Positions 11,931-24,569 of a DNA stretch of 64,000 nucleotides are shown in pieces. The position numbers and the translations under genes are program-made. Under the pieces are notes generated by a model. The model saw nothing but the letters and a program-made list of their open reading frames with translations. It had not been told where the DNA came from and did no database searches. How positions within the stretch are numbered: position 1 is the stretch's first letter; each line of letters begins with the position of its first letter. Source of the DNA: Margaritifera margaritifera. Taxonomy: Eukaryota; Mollusca; Bivalvia; Unionida; Margaritiferidae. The stretch is from NCBI GenBank assembly GCA_029931535.1, contig JAQPZY010001664.1:5858501-5922500 (forward strand), read 5' to 3'.

Positions 11931-12689
11931 CCAAATAAAAAATGTACAAATAATGAACATGTACAAAGTTTTCCTCCTTAGCCCACTCCCTTGGGAGTTG
12001 GTGCTATGAAACACACTTCAAACTGCCTAGGAGCTATGAAGAAAGACTGGTTCAAATGCAGTGAGGCTGTATGCATGTACATGTATATGCTTTTAAATGT
12101 GTGGTTGCTGATGCTGCAGGTAGTACAATAGCTCTCCTCTACTTCATATAGGCGAGCTAATAATATATCACATATGGTCTTTTGTTTTCAATCCAATATG
12201 CAACAAATTGTTCCTTCCACAAATTATTCCATTTTTGACAACCAGAAAATGTTGGGACCACAGACAAACATTTCAGAGCTATACAGTCTGCACTCTCAAC
12301 AATGCATAAATGTAAATATTTTGACATAAAGGTAACACTATAATTATCCTGTGCTCACACAAAATACGTGATCATGAAGTGACATGTACCTGTGAATCAG
12401 GGATCCTTACATTTTCCAGAGTGCAACCAGACATTTTGACGGACTTCATAGACATGCATGAATATTAATTTTACACCCCCCCCCAAATATTTTGACCCCC
12501 TCCACACATCTTATCAGTTGGTAGCAGCAAACCATAAGTTTATCCCTATGATTTGCCACATATTTCCCTACAAGTATGTTTGCATGAATAATACGTACAC
12601 ACTGAACTACTTTGGCTGGCAAGACACTGTCACGTGACGAACACTGCATTCTATTCTTTTTAAGTGACATGTGGCTGTACCAAACTCAC
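11931..12689. other. No gene recognised
   Basis: Non-coding DNA containing a short poly-C tract at about 12477-12484. It would be intron on the minus strand between the exons at 12690 and 8148. Confidence 0.4.
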
Positions 12690-12802
12690 TGCCGAGGGGC
12701 CCAAAACTGGGTGTATCTCTAAGGCACTTAGCTTCCAGTGATGTCAAAAATCCATCAACATGCTGATTCATGGTAATGTATGGATAACGGCAAATCTCTT
12801 GC
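12690..12802 (-). CDS. Probable internal coding exon of an unrecognised gene
   Basis: Minus-strand exon of 113 nt between an acceptor (GTGTTTGCAG) at 12803 and a consensus donor (GGCA|GTGAGT) at 12689. It enters with one base, reads 37 codons and leaves with one base. The peptide is non-repetitive and contains YITMNQHVDGFLTSLEAK and DTPSFGPLG. The exit phase fits the exon at 8148-8425 (A + AA gives Lys). The entry phase fits the exon at 46791-46894 (AG + G gives Arg). The family is not recognised, and linkage of the three exons is inference from phase and strand only. Confidence 0.5.
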
Positions 12803-13089
12803 CTGCAAACACTCACTAAGGGTTACAGTTTTCGTCATTATTATGCTCATGCTTTGACATGGTGAGTAGTGCTCTCTCAAGCACTAAAACAAGGACTGAT
12901 AAGTATTATTGTGTCATGTAGGCATATATAAGCCTACCAATTAAAAAAAATTTTTTAGAATAACAAAATGTTTACTGAGAAGCTGATCTTTGAAATTTAC
13001 CGTATTATTGTTCACTAAAGGATTAAGTTGCCCTTCTCTACCCCCATTTAATCCACTAACCCTAACTGTGAGCAGTATAGCCTTCAGGC

Positions 13090-13275
13090 AGTTGGGTTGT
13101 AACAAGCTAAGTCAATGACACCGCTGCTGATTGTCCAACAAAGAAACAATGTGTAAACCAGACCTACCGGTAGTCACCTTTGAATTAAGTTGAGTCAGCA
13201 ACACCTTTATTGATTGTCTGACAAAGAAACAATCTGTAAACTAGACATAGTGACTTTTGAATTTTACTTTGTTAA
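13090..13275. repeat. Tandem duplication, ~85-95-bp unit, two copies
   Basis: Two adjacent copies of 'aagtcaatgacaccgctgct' through 'gacaaagaaacaatctgtaaac' to 'tgacttttgaatt', with moderate divergence. Confidence 0.7.
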
Positions 13276-13499
13276 AGTGTTTATTTGACAGATTCATGGA
13301 TAAGTAAATCAAAGAAAATTTGATATAATGATATTTTGGAGTATTCTATGACCAATGTCCAGCTGCTCTGAGCATCTGCTGGTCAAAACCTTTGAACTGC
13401 TGGACATGTCTGGCAAATACAGGGATTTAATGCCTGATGTGAATGTACTTCATTCACTAACCTTTCTAAAAGCACCGACTTAATTCCAATAGGGAAAAG

Positions 13500-14010
13500 C
13501 TGTCCAAAAACTTTTGCATGGTTCATACAGCTCAAGAGAGTTGTTTTTCAAGAACTTTCCAAAGAGTTTTCAAAGACTTCTAAAAGTTTTCTACAAGTAT
13601 TTTTTGTACGGAGTTGTAATTATCTGCATATGTTACTTTGTTTGCCACTGCGTAAATGGGTAAAAAAGAAGAAACAAACAAACAAGAAATCAGTTTGCCA
13701 TTTCAGCAAATGGGTGCTACTCCATCTGGTACATGTAACTACCCATGTTATACTGTATATCATTTGATCCAGAGAATTTTATTCAATGTTATTTTTTATT
13801 TATTCATTATTTTTGCAAAATACATATACAAAATTCTGAATACACAATATTACATATTTCATTCAGTTTTAACACTCTGTATGCCCCCCCAGATAAATTC
13901 AGGATGTTTTGGAAAAAATTCAAGGAGCTATTTTCAACAAACTCAAGGACTTTTCAAGGATAAAACCAACTTTATGGAGTTTTCAAGGCAACCCCTCAAA
14001 TTCAAGGATT
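13500..14010. repeat. Fragments of a repeat with recurring 'tcaaggacttttcaagg' phrases
   Basis: Two clusters (13540-13600 and 13910-14010) of short, loosely repeated TTCAAGGA/TTTTCAAGG motifs. They have the look of an old dispersed repeat. Open frames through them are not credible genes. Confidence 0.4.
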
Positions 14011-16380
14011 TTCTGATCAATTAATTTTGTTAACCAACTATTATTACATAATAAGATGATAAGACACACAAAAAGAAATAGAATTCTGTGTTTGCAACAC
14101 AAGTATCCCCACACTACCCTGTTCTGACTTCCACCCTGAAGTTTGAGTCTCTTGGGTAGGTCATGAGGGTAAGGACTTCCCCAAGGGCAAGTATCATTTG
14201 GATATATGTGTTTGAGTTAATTACCTGGGTCAATGTCAGTTGCATGTGTAAATTTGCTTTTTTATGCACAGTCAGCGTGTATATGATTATAAGGTTTGGA
14301 TCTGGTAGGGAAAAACCCTAGGGAATGACCCAGGGGTTCGAGTGTGATGTGTTGACACTTGGGGCATTAAACACACATGGCAATTCTCAGACATGTGAGA
14401 CAACTCAGTAGACATTTGAAATTTTTATGTAAAAGCACCCTAACCTCCATGAAGAGATACAAATTTCTTATGTGTTGACACAATCTACATCCGTAAAGTT
14501 ATCACTAACCAAACTTTCATGTGTCTAGCTTTAACAGTGTTGGAGGAGCTCTAACACATTATAGTGGCACATCTATGCCAGTCTATAGAGCTGGACTGTA
14601 TTAAAATATCCCCATGCTTCTCTTAAAGTGCTAGGGAGAAAAAAAAGTTTACGAAGTTATGATGTTAGCTGTGCTGGAAAGCAGTATCTGATGAATTTTG
14701 ATTTTAGTCTGAGTATTTCAAGCAACCTAAGTACCCTATTTCAGACTATATGAATTTGCCCATCTAAGCATGGACCATTATAGTACTGTGGATCTATAAA
14801 GTGCTCTGCTTGACAAGGGCACCACACCCATTAGGTTAAATAGAGAATCAAATCTATAGACTCTAAATCCTGAATCTGCAGTGCCAACTACAAATGAGCA
14901 AGTACTGTAAAATGCCATACCGGTATATCCAGATCGTTTGGGAGACAATGACTGTCCAAAATTTTTTCGTCAAAAGGATGTCTAATCAATTGGGCATTTC
15001 AATTTTTAGGGGTACACAATGGTGGAACTTCTATTTGGGCAAGGAATCTGGATAAACAACATCTGGATAACAGATATTCTGCTGTACAATTCTTTTACAT
15101 CCTGGATACCCCCTTCGATGAAAGACCTACAATAGGTAATTTATTTTTTCTCCAATTAGAAACAATTCATTCTTTCATTATTTACTAACTGGAGGCAAAG
15201 GGTCCCCTATTGTGTTTTTATCTCCATGATGAATGATCCACATATCAAATCATTTTCATCCTATCAACCAATGCTAACACACGTTGTTGACAGAGTACAA
15301 AATATAGGTTATCATCGAGGTCTAATGATCCAATCTGATAACAAGAGGACCATGAACAGCATATTTTCAGTATATATACGCACACTCTGCATTGAATAGT
15401 ACCATTGGACTGCACAATAAATGAGTTACAATATGCTAAGCCAGCGACAAACTTTAATCAAGGAAAATAATGAATGCAAAATACATGTATCATGCAGAAA
15501 CCACGCAACTTCTTGCAGGTTGTTTCACAATGACCTCTGACTTTTATATCAACATTTTACTTTGACAACATGTTTAAGTTAACAGTGAAGGTTGATGAAG
15601 ATATCGGAAGTTCAACTCAATCTATCATTCAGAAATAAATTTCCTCTATGGGTCAGAGTGACCTCGACCTTGACCATTTTAACACCAAAAGCAAGTCTTT
15701 TTGCCTTGCTCATAAGACAAACTGCTAATGAAATATGTTGAAAGAAGAAGATGTAGAAGACAGGTTTTCATATCGAAAAACCATTTTCCTTTCTTAGGGC
15801 TGCTGCGACCTTTTTGTTTTCAACCCAAGCATCTATATAAGCTCACAGTATTACCTCATCATAACAGTTAGCATTCTCCAAAGTTTGATGCCGGCATCTG
15901 GTTTGAAATAAAAGACCTTTACAAAAGCTATTTTCCTTGTTTGTATCACACAGTGATCTTGACCTTTGATACCAGTATTTGGACCACAAGATGTTTTTTT
16001 CTCCTGTGTTTCAAAAGCCAACCATTCATGAAGCTTGGTAAGTGTATACTGACTAGATCTACTGTGCTGCGAAATTTCTTTGTTTTGAGTCAATGTGACC
16101 TTTACCTTTGACCTTTTCTGCTCTATTATTCTTTCCCAAAGTGCAAGCCACCAACAGATTTTGGTCATGGTGCATAGTCTGAAACTAAAGTTGCATTGCA
16201 GAAACCAACAGTCAAATGCATTAACTGACAGGGCAAATCACAATATGCTCTTATTAATTGCAAACATTAAAATCTTAAAGGGTATAGACTTATTTAGGCA
16301 TATATATAGCTTATTGAAACTTCAAGAGCCACTTTGATGCCCAATCACACAATCTGCTGAGATCAAATTGGAGACCTGCT
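14011..16380. other. No gene recognised; scattered repeat fragments
   Basis: Diverse non-coding DNA. Between 15640 and 16120 there are several 'tgacctttgacc'-type phrases (for example at 15660-15680 and 16095-16115) that resemble the repeat family at 11540-11930. The minus-strand frame crossing them is repeat-derived. Confidence 0.4.
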
Positions 16381-16389
16381 GTGATAATT

Positions 16390-16870
16390 TACAATCTTGT
16401 CTAGATTCTGGCATCATCATCAAACATCTTCATCATGTTTAGATTTTGGCATCATCATCAAACATCTTCATGCTACACTTCATGTCCAAGATATAAACAT
16501 ACACCAGAAATAGGAACAGACCAAGTATAGAACCTTGCGGCACTCCTGAGTGTGGTACTCTGCCCTTCCTATTGGTGCCCTGCCTTCCTTTTGAGCTGCC
16601 TTGTCTTAAATCTGTCTATGGTAACATTCTATGTGTGCATTTTAGGCATCAACTTTTTTGCCTTATTTTTTGTTGTTGCTTTCAGTGCAAATATTGCCTT
16701 AAATGTATCAGTGCTGTGCATAAAAATGCTCCCTGTGGAGAAGGTGCCATCATTCAGAAGAGACTTTAGTACACTTAAAATGCATGGACAGGCACCAAGC
16801 ACTCTGCCATAACTAGTGATCTGTGGACAACACTGAATCCTCAACATAAATGGAACCAAGACAAATTCTG
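16390..16870 (-). mobile_element. Non-LTR reverse transcriptase fragment
   Basis: The minus strand at about 16500-16565 reads PHSGVPQGSILGLFLFLVYV, the canonical RT fingers/palm motif. It is followed by MKMFDDDAKI, the position of the F/YADD catalytic box with the Ala replaced by Asp. This catalytic segment is itself tandemly duplicated (about 48-bp unit, 16390-16480). The upstream frame is interrupted. On the plus strand the same DNA reads IEPCGTPE, a common antisense artefact of this motif. Dead LINE remnant. Confidence 0.75.
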
Positions 16871-17339
16871 ATTACCTCCAAGAAACAGATCCATGAAAGC
16901 AGAATTATGCAAAAACAGTGACACACTTAGTAAAGGGAAGTAACTTAAAATACATCTCTGCAATGAGATTGAATTTGTAAAAAGAGTACTTCATTTTTCT
17001 ATTTTGCCATTACATCATATTCCATTGTTTCTTTCTCAGAAGTATGACTCGTTCAGGAGGCAAAAAACTCTACCCATTTCATACTGTTCTCCCACACCCA
17101 ACATTTTGACCTAAACAAGGTCTTCCACTGGGGACAAAAAGATATACACAAACACACTTAAAAACACACATGTAAAGGGTCACATGCATTGAACACAAAA
17201 GCTTTGCTTGTTGGTTTAAATATAGCTACAGCTATACAAAACAAAAGTCCCTCAAAGGGACTGATGTCCTACTGGCTGAAAAGTATTTTCAGGAATTCAC
17301 GATAAGACCATTTCTTCCTTTTAACTACTGAGTGTGGAA
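16871..17339. other. No gene recognised
   Basis: AT-rich DNA without identifiable features. Confidence 0.4.
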
Positions 17340-17590
17340 ACTATCTCTTATATTTTTCAGCGATAACAAGATTTTTTAAATTAGCTGCTGCGGTGGACAT
17401 ATTAGATGTCAGATTGGCACCATTTCCATTTAGGACTAACTAGACATCATAAGAAGTCTTTTGGTGAAAGCAGAATGTCAATATGAACAGCCATCTAGGA
17501 GAAGTAGCAATAACAAGATTTTCAAGATTGTGGTGGCCATATTGGAAGTCAGATTGGCACCATTTTCATTCATGACCAGGGTTCTTCATA
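17340..17590 (+). repeat. ~130-165-bp repeat family, copy set 3
   Basis: Two units with 'gataacaagatttt' and 'gccatattggaagtcagattggcacc', truncated at about 17580 within the 'ttcat..gacca' phrase, where sequence similarity stops abruptly. Confidence 0.7.
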
Positions 17591-18639
17591 GGATTTTGAA
17601 AGTTGCAATCCTGGACTCCTTCCTTGAAAAAAGTCTCAAAAACAATACCTTTTTTTTCTTTCCAATAATTCTGAACATTATGAGTATATTGTTGTGTCAC
17701 CAATATAAAAAGTCATCAGATTGCTAATTCTCATTCATTGAGAAATATTTAGTATTGTAATAAAAGAATGAAAATCTAAGGCAATTGAAAACAGTGATGA
17801 TTGTGATATTACAAGTATAACAATTTTCATTGACTTTACCTTGCCATTCTTTAATTTAATGTGCAGCCATAAGAAATCAAGGAAGAGACTAGTTTCTTTT
17901 CTATATTAATTTATTTAATTAGCTTAATTCTATTTCAAATCAATAAATTTGCCAAGACACTGGAAGAATAAACAAATGACCAGATACCATTCACATTTTT
18001 TCAATTCATCTTTAAGCAACACAGCATACTACATTCACTTTTTTTGTAAACAAGCTTTAACAAACTTCTCCACTGCAGGTTTAGAACAAAAAATCCTCAA
18101 GTTCTTCACTGACCTTAGCTACAATGTTGTAGCCTTGAAAAAACTCACACATGATAATTACTTGAAAAACAAAAAGTGCACAACACTGAAAAACAGCAGA
18201 TTTCATGATGACTTATGATGATTAACACAAAAGCTCATATTCCTGTAGCAAACAAAATAAGTCACAAAATCTTGGCACTATTTTTCTAAATATGGTATAT
18301 GATGAAATGCAAGAGTTCCAAACATCACAGAAGGATTTAAAATACAATGGATAAAAAGTATCCTGTGTGGTGTTTATCAAAGCGAGGTGTCAGAGCACAC
18401 ATGTGTAATTAGTCTTCTGATCGAAACGATAATTAGGCACCAACAATCGATGAACAGATGTCTTAATCTCCTTATCTGCTAAGATTTGGTCTATGTGGCT
18501 TTAATTAATCCTTTCACAATCACTTGAAGTCTGTTTTATAGCTCGCCCACTAGATGATTGATACACGCTTTGTAGAAATGTTTCAAATAAAAAAGAAGTT
18601 CGCTGACAAAAAAATTCTGTATTTTTATGCAGATTTAGC
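17591..18639. other. No gene recognised
   Basis: AT-rich DNA. One 89-codon open frame on the plus strand (17949-18218) lacks any recognisable domain or splice context. Confidence 0.4.
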
Positions 18640-19775
18640 TTCCCGGAGAACCCAGTAACTAATGAGACAGCACAAGAAGTCTTTCAGTGAAAACCTCATG
18701 CTGATATGACCAATCATTCAAAAGTACAGTAGTGATAACAAGATTTTCAAATGGCCACTCTTGCAGCCATACTGGATGCCTGAGCAGCACCATTTTCATT
18801 TAGGACCAACTAGACATCATAAGAAGTGATTCAGTAAAATCCCCATGTTGATACGACAGCCATATGGCAGCCATATTTTACATCAGATAGGTACCATTTT
18901 AATTCAGGACCCACTAGATATCATAATTAGTCTTCTAGTGAAAACCCCATGTCAGTATGACTTTCCATTTATAAGGAGTAGTAATAACAAGATTTTCAAG
19001 AATACTACTATTTCGATGACTTTCCATCTTGCAGGAGTAGCAAAAAGATTTTAAATTTTTATTACAGACCAACTAGACACCATTAGAAATCTTCAGGTGA
19101 AATTCCCATGATGATATGAGTTTCCGTTAAGGATGAGAAGGATAACCAAGATTTTCAAGACGGCTGCCATGGTGGCCATATTGGATGTCATATCGGCACC
19201 ATTTTCATTTTGGACCAATTAGACTTCATGAGAAGTCTTTTAGTTACAACCCAATGTTGATATGACCAAGAGGAGTAGCAATACCAAGATTTTCAAGATG
19301 GCCACTGTGGCAGTCATACTGTATGTCCGAGTGGAACCAATTACATTTAGGACCAACTACACCTCAAAAGAAATCTTCTGATGAATACCCCATGTCGATA
19401 TGACTTTCCACTCAAGAGAAGTAGCAGAAACAAGTTGGATGTTAGATAGGCACCATTTCCATTTATGATCAACTAGACATCATAAGAAGTCTTTTAGTGA
19501 AAACCCCATGTTGATATGACCATCCATTCAGGAGAGCAGTGATAACAAGATATTCAAGATGGCTGCTGTGGTGGCCATATTGGATGTCTGGGCAGCACTA
19601 TTTTCATTTAGGCCCAACTAGACCTTAGGATGAATCTGTATTCAAGTTTTATGGCAATCTTCCAAGTAGTTTAGGAGAAGCAGCAATAACAAACTTGTGC
19701 TAATGGACAGACAGATGACAGACGACAGGCCATCCCATAGGCTCTTCTGATCTTTGACCAATAGAGCTAAAATTT
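18640..19775 (+). repeat. Large array of the ~130-165-bp repeat family with defined 3' end
   Basis: About seven head-to-tail units, each built from the same ordered phrases ('aagatttt caagatggc', 'gccatattggatgtc', 'catttaggaccaactaga', 'catcataagaagtctt', 'aaaaccccatgttgatatga', and 'gtagtgataacaa'). Units differ by point changes and internal deletions. The last unit switches into a distinct terminal segment with 'tttatggcaatcttccaagt', 'aacttgtgctaatgg', a GACAGACAGATGACAGACGAC run, and 'ccatcccataggctcttctg', ending in AGAGCTAAA. Diverged units and a shared terminus suggest an old, internally amplifying element. Confidence 0.8.
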
Positions 19776-19987
19776 GGATAACATAATATCCAAGGCCCTT
19801 TCAGTTCTAGATTAGTCCCTTCCCATAGACATGTACTAAGTGAGTTATCTATCTGGCTTGTCCAAAGAAAAAAAAAAACACCACTATGTTGATCTAACTG
19901 CATGTTAAAACCTTAAGTGAAAACTATGACATGTTGTTTTGGACTACCTGAAAGACAATGGTAAATGATTAATATTCAGCTTCTGCT

Positions 19988-20002
19988 GGGGGGGGGGGGG
20001 GG
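19988..20002. repeat. Poly-G tract
   Basis: Uninterrupted run of about 15 guanines on the plus strand. Confidence 0.9.
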
Positions 20003-20814
20003 TCTTTTTAGCACCTGACACTTGAATAAGGAACAATACTATTTCTGGTTTTTCATATTTCACTGTTTACCTATAATTAGTGCTGATTTGTCCTGCATGA
20101 ATAACAATGATCTGATTGTGTGTTTGATATCCCTTGCTCCCACTTTCAGTGTAATGCATCAGTATTTAAACATACTGACTGGTACCTAAGGAACTGCTTG
20201 ACAATTAACCAAAGTAAGGGGATTAGAAACTTATCAAATTGCTCATGACAAAAATGTTCACCTTTAATGAAGAGTGATCATGTTTTGTTTTTTTACTCCT
20301 ATAGTTAACTGAGTTGCTGGCTTCTGATTCCCCTCAAATATGGCAGATCTTTCTAACTGTGATGTGTCCACTGTATTGTGATGTGAATTAATAACAAATC
20401 TTTAGGCTATAGTTTTCTAAAGTTGAAAATAGTACTGATTGAAATACAAATATATCAAATATTGATTTAACTGAAAGGCATCTTTTTTAGGTGCAGTGTT
20501 TGTATCTCCTGCGAGGGATTATTTACATTGGATACTAGCACCTTTTCTTGTCTCCTCACTGAAGAGCATCAAAATGACGTAACATGTCACGTGACTCGAG
20601 TAAAAGAATTGACTTGAGATCCAGAGTTTTGTACTTGGCGGAAATTAACTTGAAAGCAGGTCGAGATCCACTTTTGAGACCAAATACTCTGTGGAGTAAA
20701 AACTCCAACTCCAGATATCGAGTTCCTACTCAAGTTTCAGGTACTTTTGAGATCTCGGGACCAGGTCATGATTTTATGTAAAATCCACTTTTTTTTTGTG
20801 AAGCCCTGTGTTGA
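20003..20814. other. No gene recognised
   Basis: Non-coding DNA. An open frame at 20584-20781 is of mixed composition but resembles no known family and has no convincing splice sites. Confidence 0.35.
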
Positions 20815-21120
20815 TGAAGAAGAGGATCTTGGCGTGACATTAAACAATGACTTAAAATTCAGGAGACACATGGCAAATTGTAAGAATAAATAATTAAAGC
20901 AAACAGTATGTGTGGTGATATAAAAATATCTTTTTCATATATTAGTTATGATATGTTTATGCCATTATAGCAGAGTATGGTGAAACCACATATTGAGTAT
21001 GCAGCCAGTGTATAGTCTCCATTCTGTGAGAAAGATATTTATAAAAATAAAAAATGTCCTCAGACATGTGATGAAGTTAGTACAATGTACATGAAATAAG
21101 TGATCAACCTCAGGACTTTT
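20815..21120 (+). mobile_element. Non-LTR reverse transcriptase fragment (thumb/post-palm region)
   Basis: Plus-strand reading gives VDEEEDLGVTLNNDLKFRRH, the motif that follows the palm in jockey/CR1-like RTs. It is followed, after frameshifts, by KPHIEYA (usually RPxLEYA) and a weakly conserved continuation. Several stops interrupt it. No endonuclease or RT core precedes it. Confidence 0.75.
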
Positions 21121-22169
21121 CCTCATTTTCAGAATAGATGGCTGTTCCTGAAAAAAAGGCAGCTATACAGGTGAGTGAGCGCAGTGATCAAGTTTGAAAA
21201 ATAGGCAGCTATACAGGTGTGTGTGAGCAGTGATCAAGTTTGCAAGGGGCAACCCCTTTTTTTTTATATAAAATTTGAAATTCAAGATACAAAAATGGTG
21301 CATTTTCATATGTTACTAAGGTATTTTTTTTCTTTCTGAAACATACCTTCTTGAGATTAAACAAATGGAGACAAATGGCACAACTCACTGTCTAGCAACT
21401 GTTAATGGGAAAGTCCTGGACTTTATCCAGAATGATTACGAATACTGGGTTAATCCAAAATTGTGGCGGAATGATCTTGTTAAGATTTTTAAAATAATAA
21501 ATTAAATATATAAGTGCTAAAAAACTATTTCTAAAAACAGGTTACCTAGAAACCAAAGGTCATCCACTTAAGTTCAGATGGCTTGGACCAATGAAAGGAA
21601 CCATTGTCTCAACTGGATTGTTTTGTTTTTTTTAAAACCATAATCATAATGATGCCAAGGTAAGGGGCCTTGAGATCATTGTGCACATAATAGTTTGATA
21701 AATTAAAAGGGATACAGTTCCTAGTACTTAATCAACATACATGTGAACTTCCTGGATGGGAGGGTTTTCCTCCAGAGGTGAGAGATGTCTCCTGTCCCTC
21801 CTGTCACTCACTGAAATCTCCCACGTATGCAAATTTATTATTGAAAAATGTTATTTTTTCCATTTTTTTCACACATTGCTTTCAGTGTAGTATGTACAGT
21901 AATACTGCCTGTGATCATGTGACTGTGAACTGGCTTAATCAGGGCAAGACTATTTAGTTGCTAATTTCAAGCAGCATAAAACAATTAACATCCCTTTGAT
22001 TCTGTCAGCAGTGTCGGTTGGCTTCAGTTTCTTAAGTTTGTCGACATGGATCAGAAGTTTGTTGACATAAGATCAGAAGTAATTCCTAAAGGATTAAAGA
22101 CAATAATTGATCATGGTTGGATTACTAAAGAGCTCGATCAGCATAAAACAGGGTCAATGGCTTCAGGGT
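21121..22169. other. No gene recognised; short duplicated phrase
   Basis: At 21155-21245 a phrase 'aggcagctatacaggtg(t)gtgagc.gcagtgatcaagttt' occurs twice in tandem (about 55-bp unit). The rest shows no features. The phrase 'ccaaaggtcatccactta' near 21560 has a weak echo near 23810. Confidence 0.45.
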
Positions 22170-22761
22170 TTAAAGTTTGTCAAGATGTCTAAGCGTGCAT
22201 TATTTCCTGATGCTAAACACCAAAATCTAAGCAACCAAAATATCAGAGGAAAGTCAATGATGGATGGACACAGGAATTTCAGTGGTTGGAATCATGTTCA
22301 AAGGACATGAATATGCATTCTGCCCTTCTCCATAAGCTGATTTTAAAATCTGCTATGGTGGCAAGAATGACATGACACATCATGCAGCATATTAAACGCG
22401 ACAACAAATATGCCATAGCTGAAATCCATGTTCGTGGAATCTGCATCAAATGTGGATAAAGATATGCGAGATACTGTTTGCCAATTTTATAGCTGAACAT
22501 AATCTCCAGTTTATGGTAGCAGATCATTTTTCAGATCTAGTGAAAATAATGTTCCCTGACTCGGAAATAGCACAAAAGTTCTCATACAAACGAACGAAAA
22601 CTACTCACATAGTGATCCAAGCATTGGGTCATCACTGGGATAAGAAAGTCAAAGACATATGCCGCAATGAAAAATTCACTATTCTCTTTAAAAATCCTCC
22701 CTCTTTTGAAGTAAAAACTCCAGACCAAATTTTGCAAATCTCTCAATTTGTCCTAAGCTGA
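22170..22761 (+). pseudogene. Truncated BED-zinc-finger hAT-like transposase, N-terminal part
   Basis: Beginning with a frame opening MSKRALFPDAKHQ at 22185, the plus strand carries, across one or two frameshifts, a degenerate BED-type zinc finger region (HKLILKS.. GGKNDMT, His spacing partly kept) to about 22420. An open stretch 22450-22761 then contains FANFIAEHNLQFMVADHFSD, MFPDSEIAQKFSYKRTKTTH and DKKVKDICRNEKFTILFK. This matches the N-terminal architecture of invertebrate BED/hAT-like proteins of the ZBED/SCAND3 type. The catalytic RNase-H-like and dimerisation regions are absent: the frame ends at a stop just where they should begin. The hAT assignment is by pattern recognition. Its presence is compatible with the several hAT-type MITEs in the window. 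Confidence 0.65.
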
Positions 22762-23030
22762 CTTCTCTTTTCTGTCACATGTATGAATCAAGTACATCTG
22801 TATAAGTTTATATCTTTTTGTCATAAATACAGATTACTTTTAATATAACCCATTTAAAAAATTTTGGACTCTAATTATTAATCAACAAGAAGAAAAAAAG
22901 TGAGAGTTACATACAGAAAAATATGTTGAAAATTTCATGTGTCATATAAAGTGAAAGTTAGAGAATAAACAGCTCTGTCAAATGAAAGTTAACATTCCTT
23001 TTCTTTACACAATAGTAATCAATCAATTAT

Positions 23031-23215
23031 TTGTATAGAAACCATTTTGCTATCACACAGTCACTGGATACCTCCAAAGAAGTACCACCACAAGGTTCAA
23101 TACTGGGACCTCTCACATTTTCTACTTCACTATACAAACAACATTGTATAATTATGCTAATGACATCCCAAAATATTCCAATAATCTCATATTTGTTGTA
23201 CAAAATGAGAGCAAG
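23031..23215 (+). mobile_element. Non-LTR reverse transcriptase fragment (VPQGSxLGP region)
   Basis: Plus-strand reading contains EVPPQGSILGPLTF (one inserted Pro relative to the usual VPQGSILGPLLF). It is followed, after a frameshift, by a degenerate 'YANDIP' continuation around 23150. Too short and broken to assign to a clade. Confidence 0.65.
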
Positions 23216-24559
23216 GTAGTAACTTGTGTCACACTCATAAGAAAGCTCATCCAGAGCTGGTGTTTTTATATTAACCAGACTACCGACATGAAATAAAATT
23301 TCTTGTATCTTGTATCTCTAAACATTTCCTAATCACAATTTCTGCATGCATTGTTTGTCAACACTTAATGAAATTCAAGTAGCTTCTTGAAATATGACAC
23401 TTTAGGTCTGTCCTTTTAATATCTACATTTATAAATAGTTTTCCTAAAAAAAGTAAGTAAATATATTTAATTATCAGCCTGAGTTTTGTATGGCTACACT
23501 TACTCCTGATCCGCTGTAACATTTAAAAATGCCTGTGATAAGTGACAATCCCACAACATATGAGATTGTGTCAGCATGTAATATATACAGCGAACAAAGA
23601 TCATGTATGCAATTTTGATATCTTAAGAAAATTATTTTGTAGTGATGGTTCTGTGCAAAATCTCCAATTGCATCCATTTAAGGCTTGGTCACTTTGTGGT
23701 TTAACATGGAACAAGACAAAATTGATGCCTACCTTTTTCATTTAAAATTAATAACCTGATCATTCTCAATTAGAACTACTGATTCTGGGAACAGCCTATC
23801 CAGGAACCAGGGGTCATCCACTTGGGTTTCAGTAAACAATGCTTCGACGAACAGAAGGAAACACGTAGTCCGAATTATTGATTTTGGAACAACTTACTAA
23901 AGGACTGAAAAATCGTTCCACTCCTTCATGCACACCATAAACATGGGTCATTACAAGTCCAAGTGACTTGCAAGACGACCTGGGGTTCAAGGTAATCTAG
24001 CGGTACATTTTTTAGAAGATATTTCTATATTAGCTGAATCGATGTTAAATATTTATAAGCAGTTCGTACTTACGAGAACGTGTAAACGACATGACCCACT
24101 CCATAAACTCCCGTTGACAAAGTGCAAAGACGAAATAAAATATCGGTAATATTTATCGCAAATTGTCTATCTCAATGACACACGGTCAATGACCAGTCGC
24201 AGTGGTCACCAGTAGTGACCTGTGCTCATCACATGGGGCAGTCATGACACAACATGAACACGAGAAATAGTATTGCACAGGCCTACCTTTTTGTTCATTG
24301 TGCAGTTTTATTTTCTATATCATCAGTTTTCAAGCGATCTGTTTTCCTCAAAGTTTTCAAGTCCTCAAAGCATGCTACTTATAGCACAAAACTTACATTC
24401 AAACCTTTTACTGGATCTAATAAACTTGTCGTTCAATCCATGAATCGCGTGAGAATGGCGTGATCATGTAAACATCAATTGGAAACCCTCGTCGCTTTTC
24501 TAGCAAAATTCACCGAGGAAGTAGCCTTGTTAAACCAGACCTCTCGCGTGAATCCGCGA
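23216..24559. other. No gene recognised
   Basis: Non-coding DNA. Overlapping short frames occur on both strands near 23470-23745, but none has a recognisable domain. Confidence 0.35.
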
Positions 24560-24569
24560 GATGGCCGTC

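Noticed and set aside
13656..14024. Plus-strand 122-codon frame
   Set aside because: Runs through a poly-C tract and the 'tcaagga' dispersed repeat; composition is low complexity.
16520..16812. Plus-strand frame with IEPCGTPE and a hydrophobic stretch that could be read as a membrane protein
   Set aside because: It is antisense to the RT motif VPQGSILGL on the minus strand, a frequent artefact.
24254..24463. Small plus-strand frame with a possible signal-like start
   Set aside because: No cysteine pattern, splice site or homology to support it.
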